DNA from: Siphonobacter aquaeclarae
GTDB lineage: Bacteria; Bacteroidota; Bacteroidia; Cytophagales; Spirosomataceae
DNA: 64,000 nucleotides
Assembly: GCF_900103285.1 (NCBI RefSeq)
Contig: NZ_FNGS01000004.1
Span: 601,960 to 665,959 of the forward strand
Reading direction: 5' to 3'
Positions 17,015 through 25,643 of the stretch are shown in pieces. The notes beneath the pieces are model-generated. The model had not been told where the DNA came from, made no database searches, and saw only the letters and a list, made by a program, of their open reading frames with translations. Position 1 is the stretch's first letter. Every line of letters starts with the position of its first letter. The translations under genes were made by a program, and so were the position numbers.

Positions 17015-17832
17015 ATAACAGTAGCCGCCGGCAGAGACGACAGTTCTTCTTCCAACACGGTATCTTCGAGGATGTCTTCACCGGCAAAATACGGCTCCTC
17101 CTGGCGGGAACCAAGCAAGATCCGGGTCAGGCTGACTACTTCCCGCCAGAGTACCTTACTGCTGAAATCGCTGAAGGTAATCGACGGCTGGGCAGCTACT
17201 TCTACGGAGTGGATTTCGGCCTTGCGGCGAACCAGCTTCCGGATGAGTTCGATTTCGAAGACGAAACTATTGGTCCGCGTTTCCATGATATCTGTCAGGG
17301 AATCGCGGCGCAGTCCTTTGATACCGGCCTGTGTGTCGCGGATACGTGGCGACAGGATCAGCAGGTTGAGCATTTTCAGGCAGAACGAGATGATCCGCCG
17401 TTTGACGGGCAGTTGCCGGAAGTACTGTTTGTTGCGGGCGCCGTACACAAACTGGCACCGGGGATTGCTTTCAAACACCTGCACCATCTGGACAACAGGC
17501 TCGATTCCGAACGGAAAATCGATGTCGGTGTAGACGATGAAATCCCCGTGCGACCGGGCCGCGCCTTTCCGGATGGATGCGCCCTTGCCCTGGTTGAGCC
17601 GGTGATCCAGAAAGGTTACCTGCGGGTGAGACAACAGGCGTTCTATTTCCAGCCGGCTGATGCGGGTGGAACCGTCATTCGAAATAATAAACTCCAGCTC
17701 GTACGCCGGTAGAGCATCGTTCAGCTCTTCAATCCGTTTCAGTATGATACCGCTCCATCCTTCCGCCGGATTATAGCACGGGACCACTATACTGACTCTT
17801 GATCGCTCTGACTTTGTGTTGTTGCAAGCCAC
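17011..17832 (-). CDS. Glycosyltransferase family 2
   Basis: This 273-residue GT-A protein has the dolichyl-phosphate-mannose-synthase-like plan: VSIVVPCYNPAEGW at the start, ISNDGSTRIS, RLNQGKGASIRKG, and the metal-binding YTDIDFPF (DID). There is no membrane helix. It overlaps the preceding integral-membrane gene by 62 bases and the following deacetylase by four. It may load a polyprenyl carrier with a sugar used by the GT87-like membrane protein; this is inferred from operon structure. Confidence 0.9.
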   Translation of the reverse strand: MACNNTKSERSRVSIVVPCYNPAEGWSGIILKRIEELNDALPAYELEFIISNDGSTRISRLEIERLLSHPQVTFLDHRLNQGKGASIRKGAARSHGDFIVYTDIDFPFGIEPVVQMVQVFESNPRCQFVYGARNKQYFRQLPVKRRIISFCLKMLNLLILSPRIRDTQAGIKGLRRDSLTDIMETRTNSFVFEIELIRKLVRRKAEIHSVEVAAQPSITFSDFSSKVLWREVVSLTRILLGSRQEEPYFAGEDILEDTVLEEELSSLPAATVI

Positions 17833-18955
17833 GGATAATCAATTGAAATTGTAGGACAAACCAAATGAGGGATACAGGAATAACCTTGATCAGATAGGGT
17901 CGGAAAAAGTGCTGTCTCCAGCTTACAGGGTATACATCGGTGGGCGCGAGAATGGAAAAGAAAAATACACAAATAATCAGAATAGTCGACCAGGGACTCA
18001 GGATCTCCTTTGTCAGCAGATACCAGATGGCGGCTCCCTGAACGGCAATTATATACGTTGGCGATTCAGATGCATGGTTAAATAAAATGACCCACAGAAA
18101 CAGATAACCCAGAAGGAGGAAACGGCCTTCGACCGTCGTCTGACCGTTTTTCCAGTACAACAGCCACGTAAACAGCAGGAAGACCACGCCCGCCGCCTGA
18201 ACCGGCAGCACCGACGTGTACGACGGGAAAGCTACCTTGAGCAGACCCATCACGGAGAATCCGAAATTGACTTTGTGGTCGTCGACCAGGCAATTGCCCC
18301 AGTCCTGGTATACTTCCATCAGGCGACTCCAGCCCACAAAGGGGACCGGCAGCAGCGACAGAATCACCATCCAGAAAACAGAACTCAGGATATACCGCCA
18401 CAGCTGTGGATAAAACAGCGCCATTCCCGCAAAAACAATCCCATATCCCTTGATACAGAAAGCCAGAACGGGAAAAAGAGCCGCCCATCCCGGCCTATTG
18501 CGCTCCAGAAACACGAACGTCAGCAGGCCCAGCGCCGCGATCAGCGGGTTGGTCTGCTGATTATGCAGAGACGTATTGAGTTCGATAAACACAAACCACC
18601 AGAAAAAGACCTTCTGGTTTGCCTGAATCGGCAATTCGCGAATGGCGTAAAACACCGCCAGCGAACAAACCGTCAGCCACAGGATAATACCCATCCACAC
18701 CGGCATAACCGCAAACGGGCTGAAGAGCACGCTGAACGTCGGGTGGTACAGAAAAAGATCGTAATACTCGCTCGGGTAAGGAACATACAGGTTCGTTCCT
18801 TCCAGCAAATGGTGGAACGACTCCCGGAAGATGATGAAGTTGTTGTACTCCCTCGGGCCCTGCACGTAGTGCTGGATCCCGATAATGAGACTGAGCAGGA
18901 CATACATGCCCAGCACGACACATTCTTTCGAAAAGAATGCCTTACTTTTTTTCAT
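17771..18955 (-). CDS. Polytopic membrane glycosyltransferase-like protein (GT87/DUF2029 type)
   Basis: This 394-residue protein is almost wholly hydrophobic, with about ten membrane helices. The stretch after the first helix (GIQHYVQGPREYNNFIIFR, then GTNLYVPYPSEYYDLFLYHP) is the periplasmic loop typical of GT-C enzymes of the GT87/DUF2029 group, with the motif LYHPTFSVLFSPF. Such enzymes use polyprenyl-phosphate sugars to glycosylate lipids or polysaccharides on the outer side. It is the first gene of the operon with GT2 and the deacetylase. The AT-rich 170-base gap upstream probably holds divergent promoters. Confidence 0.82.
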   Translation of the reverse strand: MKKSKAFFSKECVVLGMYVLLSLIIGIQHYVQGPREYNNFIIFRESFHHLLEGTNLYVPYPSEYYDLFLYHPTFSVLFSPFAVMPVWMGIILWLTVCSLAVFYAIRELPIQANQKVFFWWFVFIELNTSLHNQQTNPLIAALGLLTFVFLERNRPGWAALFPVLAFCIKGYGIVFAGMALFYPQLWRYILSSVFWMVILSLLPVPFVGWSRLMEVYQDWGNCLVDDHKVNFGFSVMGLLKVAFPSYTSVLPVQAAGVVFLLFTWLLYWKNGQTTVEGRFLLLGYLFLWVILFNHASESPTYIIAVQGAAIWYLLTKEILSPWSTILIICVFFFSILAPTDVYPVSWRQHFFRPYLIKVIPVSLIWFVLQFQLIIRGLQQHKVRAIKSQYSGPVL

Positions 18956-19123
18956 GTTTGGGGTGAGACTCTACCGGTATGCCACAACGACATACTCAAC
19001 GATCGCAATGCAAATATTAGCGGATTTATAGCATATAATGTTAATTCTGATTAAAATATTCTAATATGTGACACAGAAACGGTCCATTCCTTTTGTTTCG
19101 CGCACGCTCCCGCACTCATTGAC

Positions 19124-20041
19124 TTGACTATCAACCGGAAAAATAGCACCCGACTTCTCTGGATCTTCGTCGTAGCGGCCGTTCTGACCGGCTGTTCCCC
19201 CCGATTGCGCGCGCCGGGCTACGGGTATTGCGAACCGCCGGTCCCGCTGAGCGACCGGTACCAGCCGGTACGGAATACGGACTCGCTGCTGGCCGCCTAC
19301 CCTGCCTTGCAGAAGCAGTTTTCCCGGCATGACCTGCTGGTGGCGAATGCCACCGGCACGCTCGCCCTCCTGGACGATCTCACCCGCACGGGCGATCCCC
19401 GGCAATTCAGGCAGGTACGCGCCGAGCTTATGTCCCGTCTGATACTCGCCGTCAACGAAATCGGCTCGGTATCGGCTGAGCTGGATTGTGAAGGAGAACG
19501 GGCGGATCAGCTCGCCTCCTACCTCGATCGGATCAACGACCGGCGGACCAAGCGCCTGACAGTCGCCTCGATCGTCGCCGGTGCGGTGACTACCCTCCTG
19601 ACCGTTGCCGTTTCCTCTGATCAGGGGCAGAAAATCATCGGGTTTTCGGGAGGGATTGCCAGCGCCGGGCTTGGCGCGCTGACACTGATTCCCGGAAGAA
19701 AAATCCGCCTCGATCACCCGCGTAACCCGCTACGCGATCTCTGGGAAATCCCCGAACGCTCCGCTATCTATTCCCCCTTTATCTGGTATATGCTGACGGA
19801 AGAGAGCTTTTCCAACGATCATACCGGGCTCGCCCGCTCCATCCGGAAACGCTGGGCGGCCTATGAATTTGACGGCACGGGGCAGGCAGGCAGTCTCTTT
19901 TTCGGAAACGGAGGCTGGTACGAAGCCGACGACCTGCATACCCGCGCCAATCTCCTCAACCAGTTACAATCGTCCATTCGCGCCCTGCACCAGGATTTGC
20001 AGAGCCTGATGCTCTCCGTAGCTTCTCTTGGGGAAAAATGA
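19124..20041 (+). CDS. Lipoprotein of unknown function
   Basis: This 305-residue protein has a lipoprotein signal (LLWIFVVAAVLTGC, Cys24) and so is probably an envelope lipoprotein. I do not recognise the family. A helical N-terminal half (about 50-145) is followed by a hydrophobic, glycine-rich hairpin (about 148-190) and an aromatic-rich C-terminal part. The start appears to be TTG at 19124, since no ATG or GTG lies in frame before the signal peptide. Its last six codons and stop (GCT TCT CTT GGG GAA AAA TGA) form the beginning of a perfect 32-bp inverted repeat that continues downstream. Confidence 0.72.
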   Translation: MTINRKNSTRLLWIFVVAAVLTGCSPRLRAPGYGYCEPPVPLSDRYQPVRNTDSLLAAYPALQKQFSRHDLLVANATGTLALLDDLTRTGDPRQFRQVRAELMSRLILAVNEIGSVSAELDCEGERADQLASYLDRINDRRTKRLTVASIVAGAVTTLLTVAVSSDQGQKIIGFSGGIASAGLGALTLIPGRKIRLDHPRNPLRDLWEIPERSAIYSPFIWYMLTEESFSNDHTGLARSIRKRWAAYEFDGTGQAGSLFFGNGGWYEADDLHTRANLLNQLQSSIRALHQDLQSLMLSVASLGEK

Positions 20042-20087
20042 ATGGGCGGCCCTGCGGGCCGCCCATTCATTTTTCCCCAAGAGAAGC
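20021..20087. terminator. 32-bp perfect inverted repeat including the last codons of the lipoprotein gene
   Basis: The left arm 20021-20052 and right arm 20056-20087 are exact reverse complements of 32 bases around a 3-base loop (TGC). The first 21 bases of the left arm are codons 300-305 and the stop of the lipoprotein gene, so the right arm is an inverted copy of the coding 3' end. It can act as a terminator for the plus-strand gene, but it is far longer than needed. Confidence 0.85.
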
Positions 20088-20180
20088 GTTTTCGGTTTAG
20101 TGTTTTCAGTTTCGCACTCATACCGTTTTGCCAATCCCCTTTCTCACTCAACTGAAAACTGTAAACACTAAACCGAAAAC
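20088..20180. terminator. gaaaactg-word hairpin at the 3' end of the S9 peptidase gene
   Basis: GTTTTCGGTTTAGTGTTT (20088-20105) pairs perfectly with 20163-20180 (18 bp). Inside the loop are more of the same words (TTTTCAGTTT, AACTGAAAACTG). It abuts the previous 32-bp palindrome and ends five bases before the minus-strand stop of the peptidase. It is a likely terminator for the peptidase transcript and belongs to the same word family as 8003-8040 and 53379-53475. Confidence 0.75.
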
Positions 20181-20184
20181 CGAA

Positions 20185-22653
20185 TCAATTTCTTCCTCCA
20201 ACGGCGCCTGTTTTCCCTGAGGTACCCGCAGTACCGGCGTTTTTCACATACTTATCCAGCCAGGAATTCATTTCGCTGAGCATGTGAAGGAGTGATTCCT
20301 TCGCGGTATAGCCGTGGCTTTCGTAAGGCAGAAATACCAGGCGGGCTGTTGCGCCCATTCCCTTCAGGGCGTTGTAGTACCGTTCCGACTGAATCGGGAA
20401 GGTGCCGGTGTTGTTATCCGCCTCGCCGTGAATCAGCAGCAGCGGTGTCTTCATTTTGTCGGCATTCATAAACGGAGACATGCGGTTGTATACCTCCGGC
20501 GCCTGCCAGTAGGTACGCTGCTCGTTCTGAAATCCAAAGGGCGTCAGGGTACGGTTATAAGCTCCGCTCCGGGCAATACCTCCCTTGAATAATTTACTAT
20601 GGGTCAATAAGTTAGCAGTCATAAATGCCCCATAGGAATGCCCGCCGACACCTACCCGGGAGGAGTCTACCACCCCGAGGCGTACGCCCTCGTCAATCGC
20701 TGCTTTTGCCGATGCGACCAGTTGCTCTACATAGGTATCGTTCGGCTCTTTGTCTCCCTCGCCAATAATGGGGATCGACGCATTATCCAGAATGGCATAG
20801 CCCATCGTCACAAAAGCAGCTGCACCCCAGTAGCTGATGGCGTTAAACTTATAGGGAGATCCTGATACCTGTCCGGCGGCGTCTTTGCTTTTAAACTCGG
20901 CCGGGTAGGCCCAGAGAAATGTCGGGAGGGGGCCATCTTCTTTTTTATAGCCGGCAGGCAGGTACAGCGTCGCGGTCAGATCTACGCCGTCGTTCCGCTT
21001 ATACCGGAGTACCTGTTTCTGAATACCCTTCAGCTGCGGATAGGGATCGGGGAAGAAACTCACCTGCACGGGTGCGACGGTCGCTTTTTTCTTTTTCGGG
21101 ACGATCAGACTCCGGAGAAAATAGTTCGGATTCTGATCAACGGCCTCGCGCCGTGTCAGCAGCTCGCCACCCGGCAGAGTCGTCACCGGCACCTCGAAAC
21201 ACGGCGCTTCGGAGCGCCAGACAGGTTTGAACTGTTTGGTATTCAGGTTGAGTATACTGACAAACGGCCGGTCCCCTTCCGGCGACGCACCAGTGGTATT
21301 CAGGTAGTATACCTCATTATTCGCGCTGATGTCGAGGACGGAACGGCCAAACGCATTCTTCCGCATTTCGGGCTGACCGGGATCAGAGTACTTGTCTTCA
21401 AACGACCGCTCGAACAGTACGGCAGGGTTCGCCGGATCGTTCGGGTTCAGGATTTTCGCCGTCAGCTTCCGGGTTTGCCACCAGCGCTCGTAAACGATGG
21501 CGGTCTTTTCATTGCCCCAGGCTATTCCGCCAAAGCGTAATGCCGTGGCATACAGGTCTTTCGCTTCGGTGGCAAAAGGCGCATCAAGCGTTTTGACCAC
21601 ATCCCGGATCGCTATTTTCCGCTTCGGATCGCCGCCGTCTTTCGGTTCTACCCAGTAAACTGTAGCCGGAACATCGGCCCGCCAGTTAAACCCGCGGGGA
21701 TAGGGAATCGTCGCATCGGAACCCCAGGGCGCATTTTCGACGAGCGGATTGTCGGTGAGCGTTTTCACCGGGCTGCCATCCTTTCCATACACTTCCACCC
21801 TTGTGGGGAAGTACGACAGGGGTACGATATAGGAAAACGGCCGGTGAATGCTTTCTACCAATACATAATTCCCGTCCGGTGAAGGAGATACATCGGTTAC
21901 CAGCATCGGCTGCCCGATAGCCTGTGCGGTACCGTCAAGGCCCAGGCGAATGACCTGCGTCGTGGCATAGTATTCAAACTGCTTTTCGTCGGAAGGATTT
22001 TTGAGGAGATCCTGGTAGGTCGGCGCCTGGCCTTTTTTCCCGAGGTTTTCCTGGATAGTCGGTCCGGCAGGTACCCGATTGATAGCGGGAGCGCCGCCGC
22101 GGGAAGCAGGAATCGTCGCCACGATCAATGCCTTTGAGTCAGATACCCAGGCCAATGGGCCCGTAATCGCGGCATTGACGGCCAGATCGGTCAGCTTTCG
22201 GGCGGTAGCCGTCGCCACATCGAGCACGTATACCTCGATTTTTGTATCGGTTGAATGGGTAAAGGCAATTTGCTTTTCATCGGGCGACCAGCTCACGTTG
22301 GCCAGGTGGGCGTTTGCCGGCAACCCCTTCACCTGAATCTCGTCCTTCCCGCGCAGTTTTCTCAGTTTCAAATTGATAAAAAAGCTTCCGCGGCTGGGAC
22401 CGTTATTGGCCGGATTGATCCGCAGACCGGCGAGCCGCAGCTCGGGCTGGGCCAGATCGGCAATCGACGGATGCTCTGATCGTTCCGTAATCAATACCCA
22501 ATCCCCTTTGGAATCGACGCTGAAACCGGGCGTAGCGGGTGTATTGACGAGGTCGGCAAGGGGTTTCGGAGGCGTGAGGTAGGTCGCATCCTGTGCATAA
22601 CCGCACTGGACGAGCCCTCCCAGCCACAACACGGCAAGGAAACGTCTGATCAT
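20185..22653 (-). CDS. S9 family prolyl oligopeptidase-like serine peptidase
   Basis: The 822-residue product starts at the ATG at 22653, giving a signal peptide (MIRRFLAVLWLGGLVQCGYA); the longer frame from 22692 adds no plausible signal. The N-terminal two thirds is a beta-propeller-like region (LANVSWSPDEKQIAFTHS, LAWVSDSKALIVAT). The C-terminal alpha/beta hydrolase domain holds the catalytic Ser in GVGGHSYGAFMTANLL, the Asp in LLIHGEADNNTG and the His in YESHGYTAKES. It resembles glutamyl endopeptidase / acylaminoacyl peptidases of family S9 found in the periplasm of Bacteroidota. It appears to be a single transcription unit. Confidence 0.93.
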   Translation of the reverse strand: MIRRFLAVLWLGGLVQCGYAQDATYLTPPKPLADLVNTPATPGFSVDSKGDWVLITERSEHPSIADLAQPELRLAGLRINPANNGPSRGSFFINLKLRKLRGKDEIQVKGLPANAHLANVSWSPDEKQIAFTHSTDTKIEVYVLDVATATARKLTDLAVNAAITGPLAWVSDSKALIVATIPASRGGAPAINRVPAGPTIQENLGKKGQAPTYQDLLKNPSDEKQFEYYATTQVIRLGLDGTAQAIGQPMLVTDVSPSPDGNYVLVESIHRPFSYIVPLSYFPTRVEVYGKDGSPVKTLTDNPLVENAPWGSDATIPYPRGFNWRADVPATVYWVEPKDGGDPKRKIAIRDVVKTLDAPFATEAKDLYATALRFGGIAWGNEKTAIVYERWWQTRKLTAKILNPNDPANPAVLFERSFEDKYSDPGQPEMRKNAFGRSVLDISANNEVYYLNTTGASPEGDRPFVSILNLNTKQFKPVWRSEAPCFEVPVTTLPGGELLTRREAVDQNPNYFLRSLIVPKKKKATVAPVQVSFFPDPYPQLKGIQKQVLRYKRNDGVDLTATLYLPAGYKKEDGPLPTFLWAYPAEFKSKDAAGQVSGSPYKFNAISYWGAAAFVTMGYAILDNASIPIIGEGDKEPNDTYVEQLVASAKAAIDEGVRLGVVDSSRVGVGGHSYGAFMTANLLTHSKLFKGGIARSGAYNRTLTPFGFQNEQRTYWQAPEVYNRMSPFMNADKMKTPLLLIHGEADNNTGTFPIQSERYYNALKGMGATARLVFLPYESHGYTAKESLLHMLSEMNSWLDKYVKNAGTAGTSGKTGAVGGRN

Positions 22654-22708
22654 TTCGAAATACAGTTTGAAGTGAAGAGGAAACAGCGGCAAACCGCTTG
22701 CTTCAATA

Positions 22709-23641
22709 TTAGGAAAGACTGGCCGTTTTCTCTTCCTGTTTCGACCAACGATTCAAAATCGGATACAACACCACCGCGCCGAAGATCAGCGAGGCCCCTG
22801 CGTAAAATCCGCCGGTCATTTTTTCTGCATCCCCGAAAATCACAAACGCCAGCAGAATACCGTAAATCGGCTCCATGTTGAGGCTCAGGTTGAGAACAAA
22901 AGCCGTAAAGGTCCGGAACAGCCGAACAAAGGCCGCGTATGCGTAAACCGTGCATACCAGCGCCAGGATACCTACCCAGAGCCAGTCGTCGCCGTGCGGC
23001 ACCAGATCCGGGGTTTCACCCGGAGCCAGAAACAGGTAGTATACCGGCAGAAACAAGGCTGTACTGACCCACGCGCCGGTCATTTCGTATGTCGTGATGG
23101 TCGTCGGCTCCACCCGCTTGCTGAAATGGGAGTTAAAAACAGAGAAGAGCGCCGACAGCATCGCCGATGCTACAGACATCGCCAGGCCAAGAGCGTGATT
23201 GAATTCGAAGAGAAATATCAGGTATAGTCCCAGAATCACGAGCAGGCCGAGGCATACCTCCAATGGACTTACCCGCTTCCGGCTGAACAACGGCTCCAGA
23301 AAGGCTGTCCACAACGAAGCCGTCGACAAACCCGCCAGGCATACCGATACGTTTGATACACGCGCTGAGCCGAAAAACAAGATCCAGTGCGCGGCAATAA
23401 TAGCGCCCGTACCCAGCATACGTACCTGAAGGTTTCGTTTTTCGGGAGATGACAAGTCTGAGGAAAATAAAGGTGTCTTTTTCCAGGCATACAGTCCCCA
23501 CATGCAGGCCGCCGCCAATCCGGTTCGCCACAGCACGAGCGTCAGCGCCGGAATGCTCACCAACCGGCCCAGAATCGCCGTAAAACCAAAAATCAGCACC
23601 AGAAAATGCAACTGGACGTAATCGCGCAGGGTGGGTTTCAT
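22709..23641 (-). CDS. EamA/DMT family transporter
   Basis: This is a 310-residue integral membrane protein with about ten helices arranged as two EamA repeats. Typical segments are FGFTAILGRLVSIPAL in the first helix, SVCLAGLSTASLWTAFLEPLF, and LNMEPIYGILLAFVIFGD in the last repeat. The substrate cannot be told from sequence; many relatives move amino acids or metabolites. It lies 30 bases downstream of the LptF/LptG-type gene on the same strand, so the two may be co-transcribed, and about 55 bases upstream of the S9 peptidase start. Confidence 0.9.
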   Translation of the reverse strand: MKPTLRDYVQLHFLVLIFGFTAILGRLVSIPALTLVLWRTGLAAACMWGLYAWKKTPLFSSDLSSPEKRNLQVRMLGTGAIIAAHWILFFGSARVSNVSVCLAGLSTASLWTAFLEPLFSRKRVSPLEVCLGLLVILGLYLIFLFEFNHALGLAMSVASAMLSALFSVFNSHFSKRVEPTTITTYEMTGAWVSTALFLPVYYLFLAPGETPDLVPHGDDWLWVGILALVCTVYAYAAFVRLFRTFTAFVLNLSLNMEPIYGILLAFVIFGDAEKMTGGFYAGASLIFGAVVLYPILNRWSKQEEKTASLS

Positions 23642-23671
23642 AGGGACTTCAGAAGCCGGACTCCGCGTCCG

Positions 23672-24751
23672 CTACTTCGGAACAGTACGATACAGCACGA
23701 CGCCAATAACCGAGAAAACGATGTTCGGAAGCCACACGGCCCAGAACGGATCGAAGGCTCCCTTCTTGGCGATCCCGCTGCTCATCATGAAAAACAATAT
23801 GTACAAAAACGCAAGCGCAAAGCCGAGGGCAATCTGAAACCCGACTCCTCCCCGGGACTTCCGCGCCGAGACGATCACCCCGATAGCGGTCAGGATGATG
23901 ATTGCGAAGGGATTGGCCATGCGGGAGTACCGTTCAATCTGGTACAGCTCCACCCCTTCCGCGCCGCGTAACTGCAACTTCTGAATGTGCTTGTTGAGTT
24001 CCGTCAGCGTGAAGGTTTTCTCCATATCCTGGGTACTTTCGAAGTCTTTGGGCTCCAGGGCAAGCGTGGTATCGAGGCTTTTCCCGTAGGTCATCGTCTC
24101 CCCGGTTTCGGTGATGGTGCGGATGGAATAATCCACAGCCGACCATTTCTTCAGTTCGGGTTTCCAGACGATATAGGATGCCGTCAGCTTCTGAACCAGG
24201 CGATTATTCTCGATTTTTTCGAGCGTAAACTTGTCTCCCTGCTGGGTGGAGTTATTGTAGCTCGACAGGTAGGCATACACGTTCGGGCTGACCTGAATAT
24301 GGACGTCCCGCTTGTCGTAATAGTACGTACCGCCGTGGACATATTTCTGTTCGAAAGCCAGGCGCTTGGTATCTGCAATGGGAATAACGTACGATACCAG
24401 GTAGAAAATCAGCCCTGCAATCAGCAGCGAAGCCAGTGCATAGGGCCTCGTAAACCTCAAAAAACTGACTCCGGTACTCAGAATGGCAATAATTTCCGTC
24501 TTCGCCGCCATGTTGGCCGTAAAGAATACGACCGTGATGAAGACCATCAGGGGACTGACATAGTTTGCCCAGAAGATCGCCAGGTTGAGGTAGTAGGTGA
24601 CGAACAATTCGTAGGTAGGCGGCTTGTTCCGGATGAAATCCTCGACTTTCTCGGTGTAGTCGACCACGAGAATGATCAGCGTCACCATGGAAACCACAAA
24701 GAGGTAGGTCCGGAGAAATCGCTTGAATATATACCAGTCTAATATTTTCAC
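23672..24751 (-). CDS. LptF/LptG family permease (lipopolysaccharide export)
   Basis: This 359-residue protein has the LptF/LptG layout: three N-terminal membrane helices (ILDWYIFKRFLRTYLFVVSM, then NYVSPLMVFITVVFFTANMA), a periplasmic beta-jellyroll of about 150 residues (140-270), and three C-terminal helices (IIILTAIGVIVSARKSRGG, then LAFLYILFFMMSSGIAKKG). In the Lpt machine two such subunits and the LptB ATPase drive LPS to the LptC-LptA bridge. No partner subunit is nearby. The gene is followed closely by the EamA transporter gene. Confidence 0.9.
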   Translation of the reverse strand: MKILDWYIFKRFLRTYLFVVSMVTLIILVVDYTEKVEDFIRNKPPTYELFVTYYLNLAIFWANYVSPLMVFITVVFFTANMAAKTEIIAILSTGVSFLRFTRPYALASLLIAGLIFYLVSYVIPIADTKRLAFEQKYVHGGTYYYDKRDVHIQVSPNVYAYLSSYNNSTQQGDKFTLEKIENNRLVQKLTASYIVWKPELKKWSAVDYSIRTITETGETMTYGKSLDTTLALEPKDFESTQDMEKTFTLTELNKHIQKLQLRGAEGVELYQIERYSRMANPFAIIILTAIGVIVSARKSRGGVGFQIALGFALAFLYILFFMMSSGIAKKGAFDPFWAVWLPNIVFSVIGVVLYRTVPK

Positions 24752-24832
24752 GGATGCAGGGATTCGGTCGGCAAAGCTAGGACGGATTCCGGACGCCAGC
24801 CGTTAAAAATTGCAAAGATATGCCGGCGAAAG

Positions 24833-25495
24833 TCACGATTCAGGGCTGACGAGGATGTTCCGGGCGACCTCATGGCTGATAAAAGACGGTTCCAGGCCGT
24901 TGATCCGGATCTGCATGGAGCGGTCGAATGCGTTGATTTCAACCACCTGCACCGTACTTCCCGGCACCAGCCCTGCCTTGCTCAGAAATTGCAGAAACGA
25001 CGAGGCATGCTCAGATACGCCCATGACAGTAACCTGATCGTTCAGGGACGTATCGCAAAGTTTGTGGTAATCGGCTTCCGGCATACTCCCAGAAGCAGTT
25101 GGAATCGGATCGCCGTGCGGATCTGATACGGGAAAATTCAAAAAAGCATCGAGCCGGTTGATCAATTCATCCGAAGCAATATGCTCCAGCTCCTCGGCAA
25201 TCGGATGCACTTCGTCCCAGCGGAAACCCAGTTTTTCCACCATGAATACCTCCCACAACCGGTGCCGGCGGATGACTTTCAGCGCCATGTACTCCCCCTC
25301 CTCTGTCAGCCGGACGCCCTGATACCGCTTGTAGTGAATCAGGTTTTTCTCAGCCAGCTTCTTCAGCATGTCTGTGACAGAAGCAGCTTTGGTCTGCGTC
25401 TGCTCGGCCAGGGCACTGGTACTCACCTCCTCCCGCAGCGCGCCAGACAGGTGGTAGATCAGCTTTAGATAATTCTCTTCTGTTAATGAAGCCAT
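24833..25495 (-). CDS. mntR: Manganese/iron-dependent transcriptional regulator (DtxR/MntR family)
   Basis: This 220-residue regulator starts at the ATG at 25495 (MASLTEENYLKLIYHL); the upstream extension from 25531 lacks family sequence. The N-terminal helix-turn-helix is VSTSALAEQTQTKAASVTDM. The metal-binding and dimerisation domain follows (HRLWEVFMVEKLGFRWDEVH, then EELEHIASDELINRLDAFL) and a C-terminal FeoA/SH3-like domain (about 150-220) is present. It is divergent from the mntH-like Nramp gene, and a palindrome between them (25549-25566) fits an MntR/DtxR operator. In the family, Mn-loaded regulator represses the transporter; the same logic is inferred here. Confidence 0.92.
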   Translation of the reverse strand: MASLTEENYLKLIYHLSGALREEVSTSALAEQTQTKAASVTDMLKKLAEKNLIHYKRYQGVRLTEEGEYMALKVIRRHRLWEVFMVEKLGFRWDEVHPIAEELEHIASDELINRLDAFLNFPVSDPHGDPIPTASGSMPEADYHKLCDTSLNDQVTVMGVSEHASSFLQFLSKAGLVPGSTVQVVEINAFDRSMQIRINGLEPSFISHEVARNILVSPES

Positions 25496-25546
25496 TCGGG
25501 AAATCGATGCGACCCCGCAAAGGTACTTCACTATCCCCGAAAATAA

Positions 25547-25568
25547 AATTTTAGACTACCCTAAAAAA
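25547..25568. promoter_or_regulatory. Candidate MntR/DtxR operator
   Basis: The core TTTTAGACTACCCTAAAA (25549-25566) is an 18-bp palindrome with perfect TTTTAG/CTAAAA outer arms and two mismatched inner pairs. It matches the general TTTTAGG-CCTAAAA form of DtxR/MntR-type sites. It ends seven bases before the TTTG -33 element of the mntH promoter and lies 54 bases above the mntR start, so one operator could serve both genes. Confidence 0.7.
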
Positions 25569-25572
25569 CTAT

Positions 25573-25602
25573 TTTGATTTTACAAAACTACTGGTACCTT
25601 TG
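25573..25602 (+). promoter_or_regulatory. Bacteroidota-type promoter of the mntH gene
   Basis: TTTG (25573-25576, -33 element) and TACCTTTG (25595-25602, -7 element, consensus TAnnTTTG) are separated by 18 bases. This fits the sigma-A promoter of Bacteroidota. The start of transcription would be about 25608, some 35 bases before the mntH ATG. Confidence 0.6.
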
Positions 25603-25643
25603 TTTCGTCTTTCTTCCCGTTTGACACATGACCCTGTAAGCTG

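Noticed and set aside
16400-17533. A 377-codon plus-strand frame across the deacetylase and glycosyltransferase genes
   Set aside because: It spans two real minus-strand genes and reads as basic low-complexity peptide without domains.
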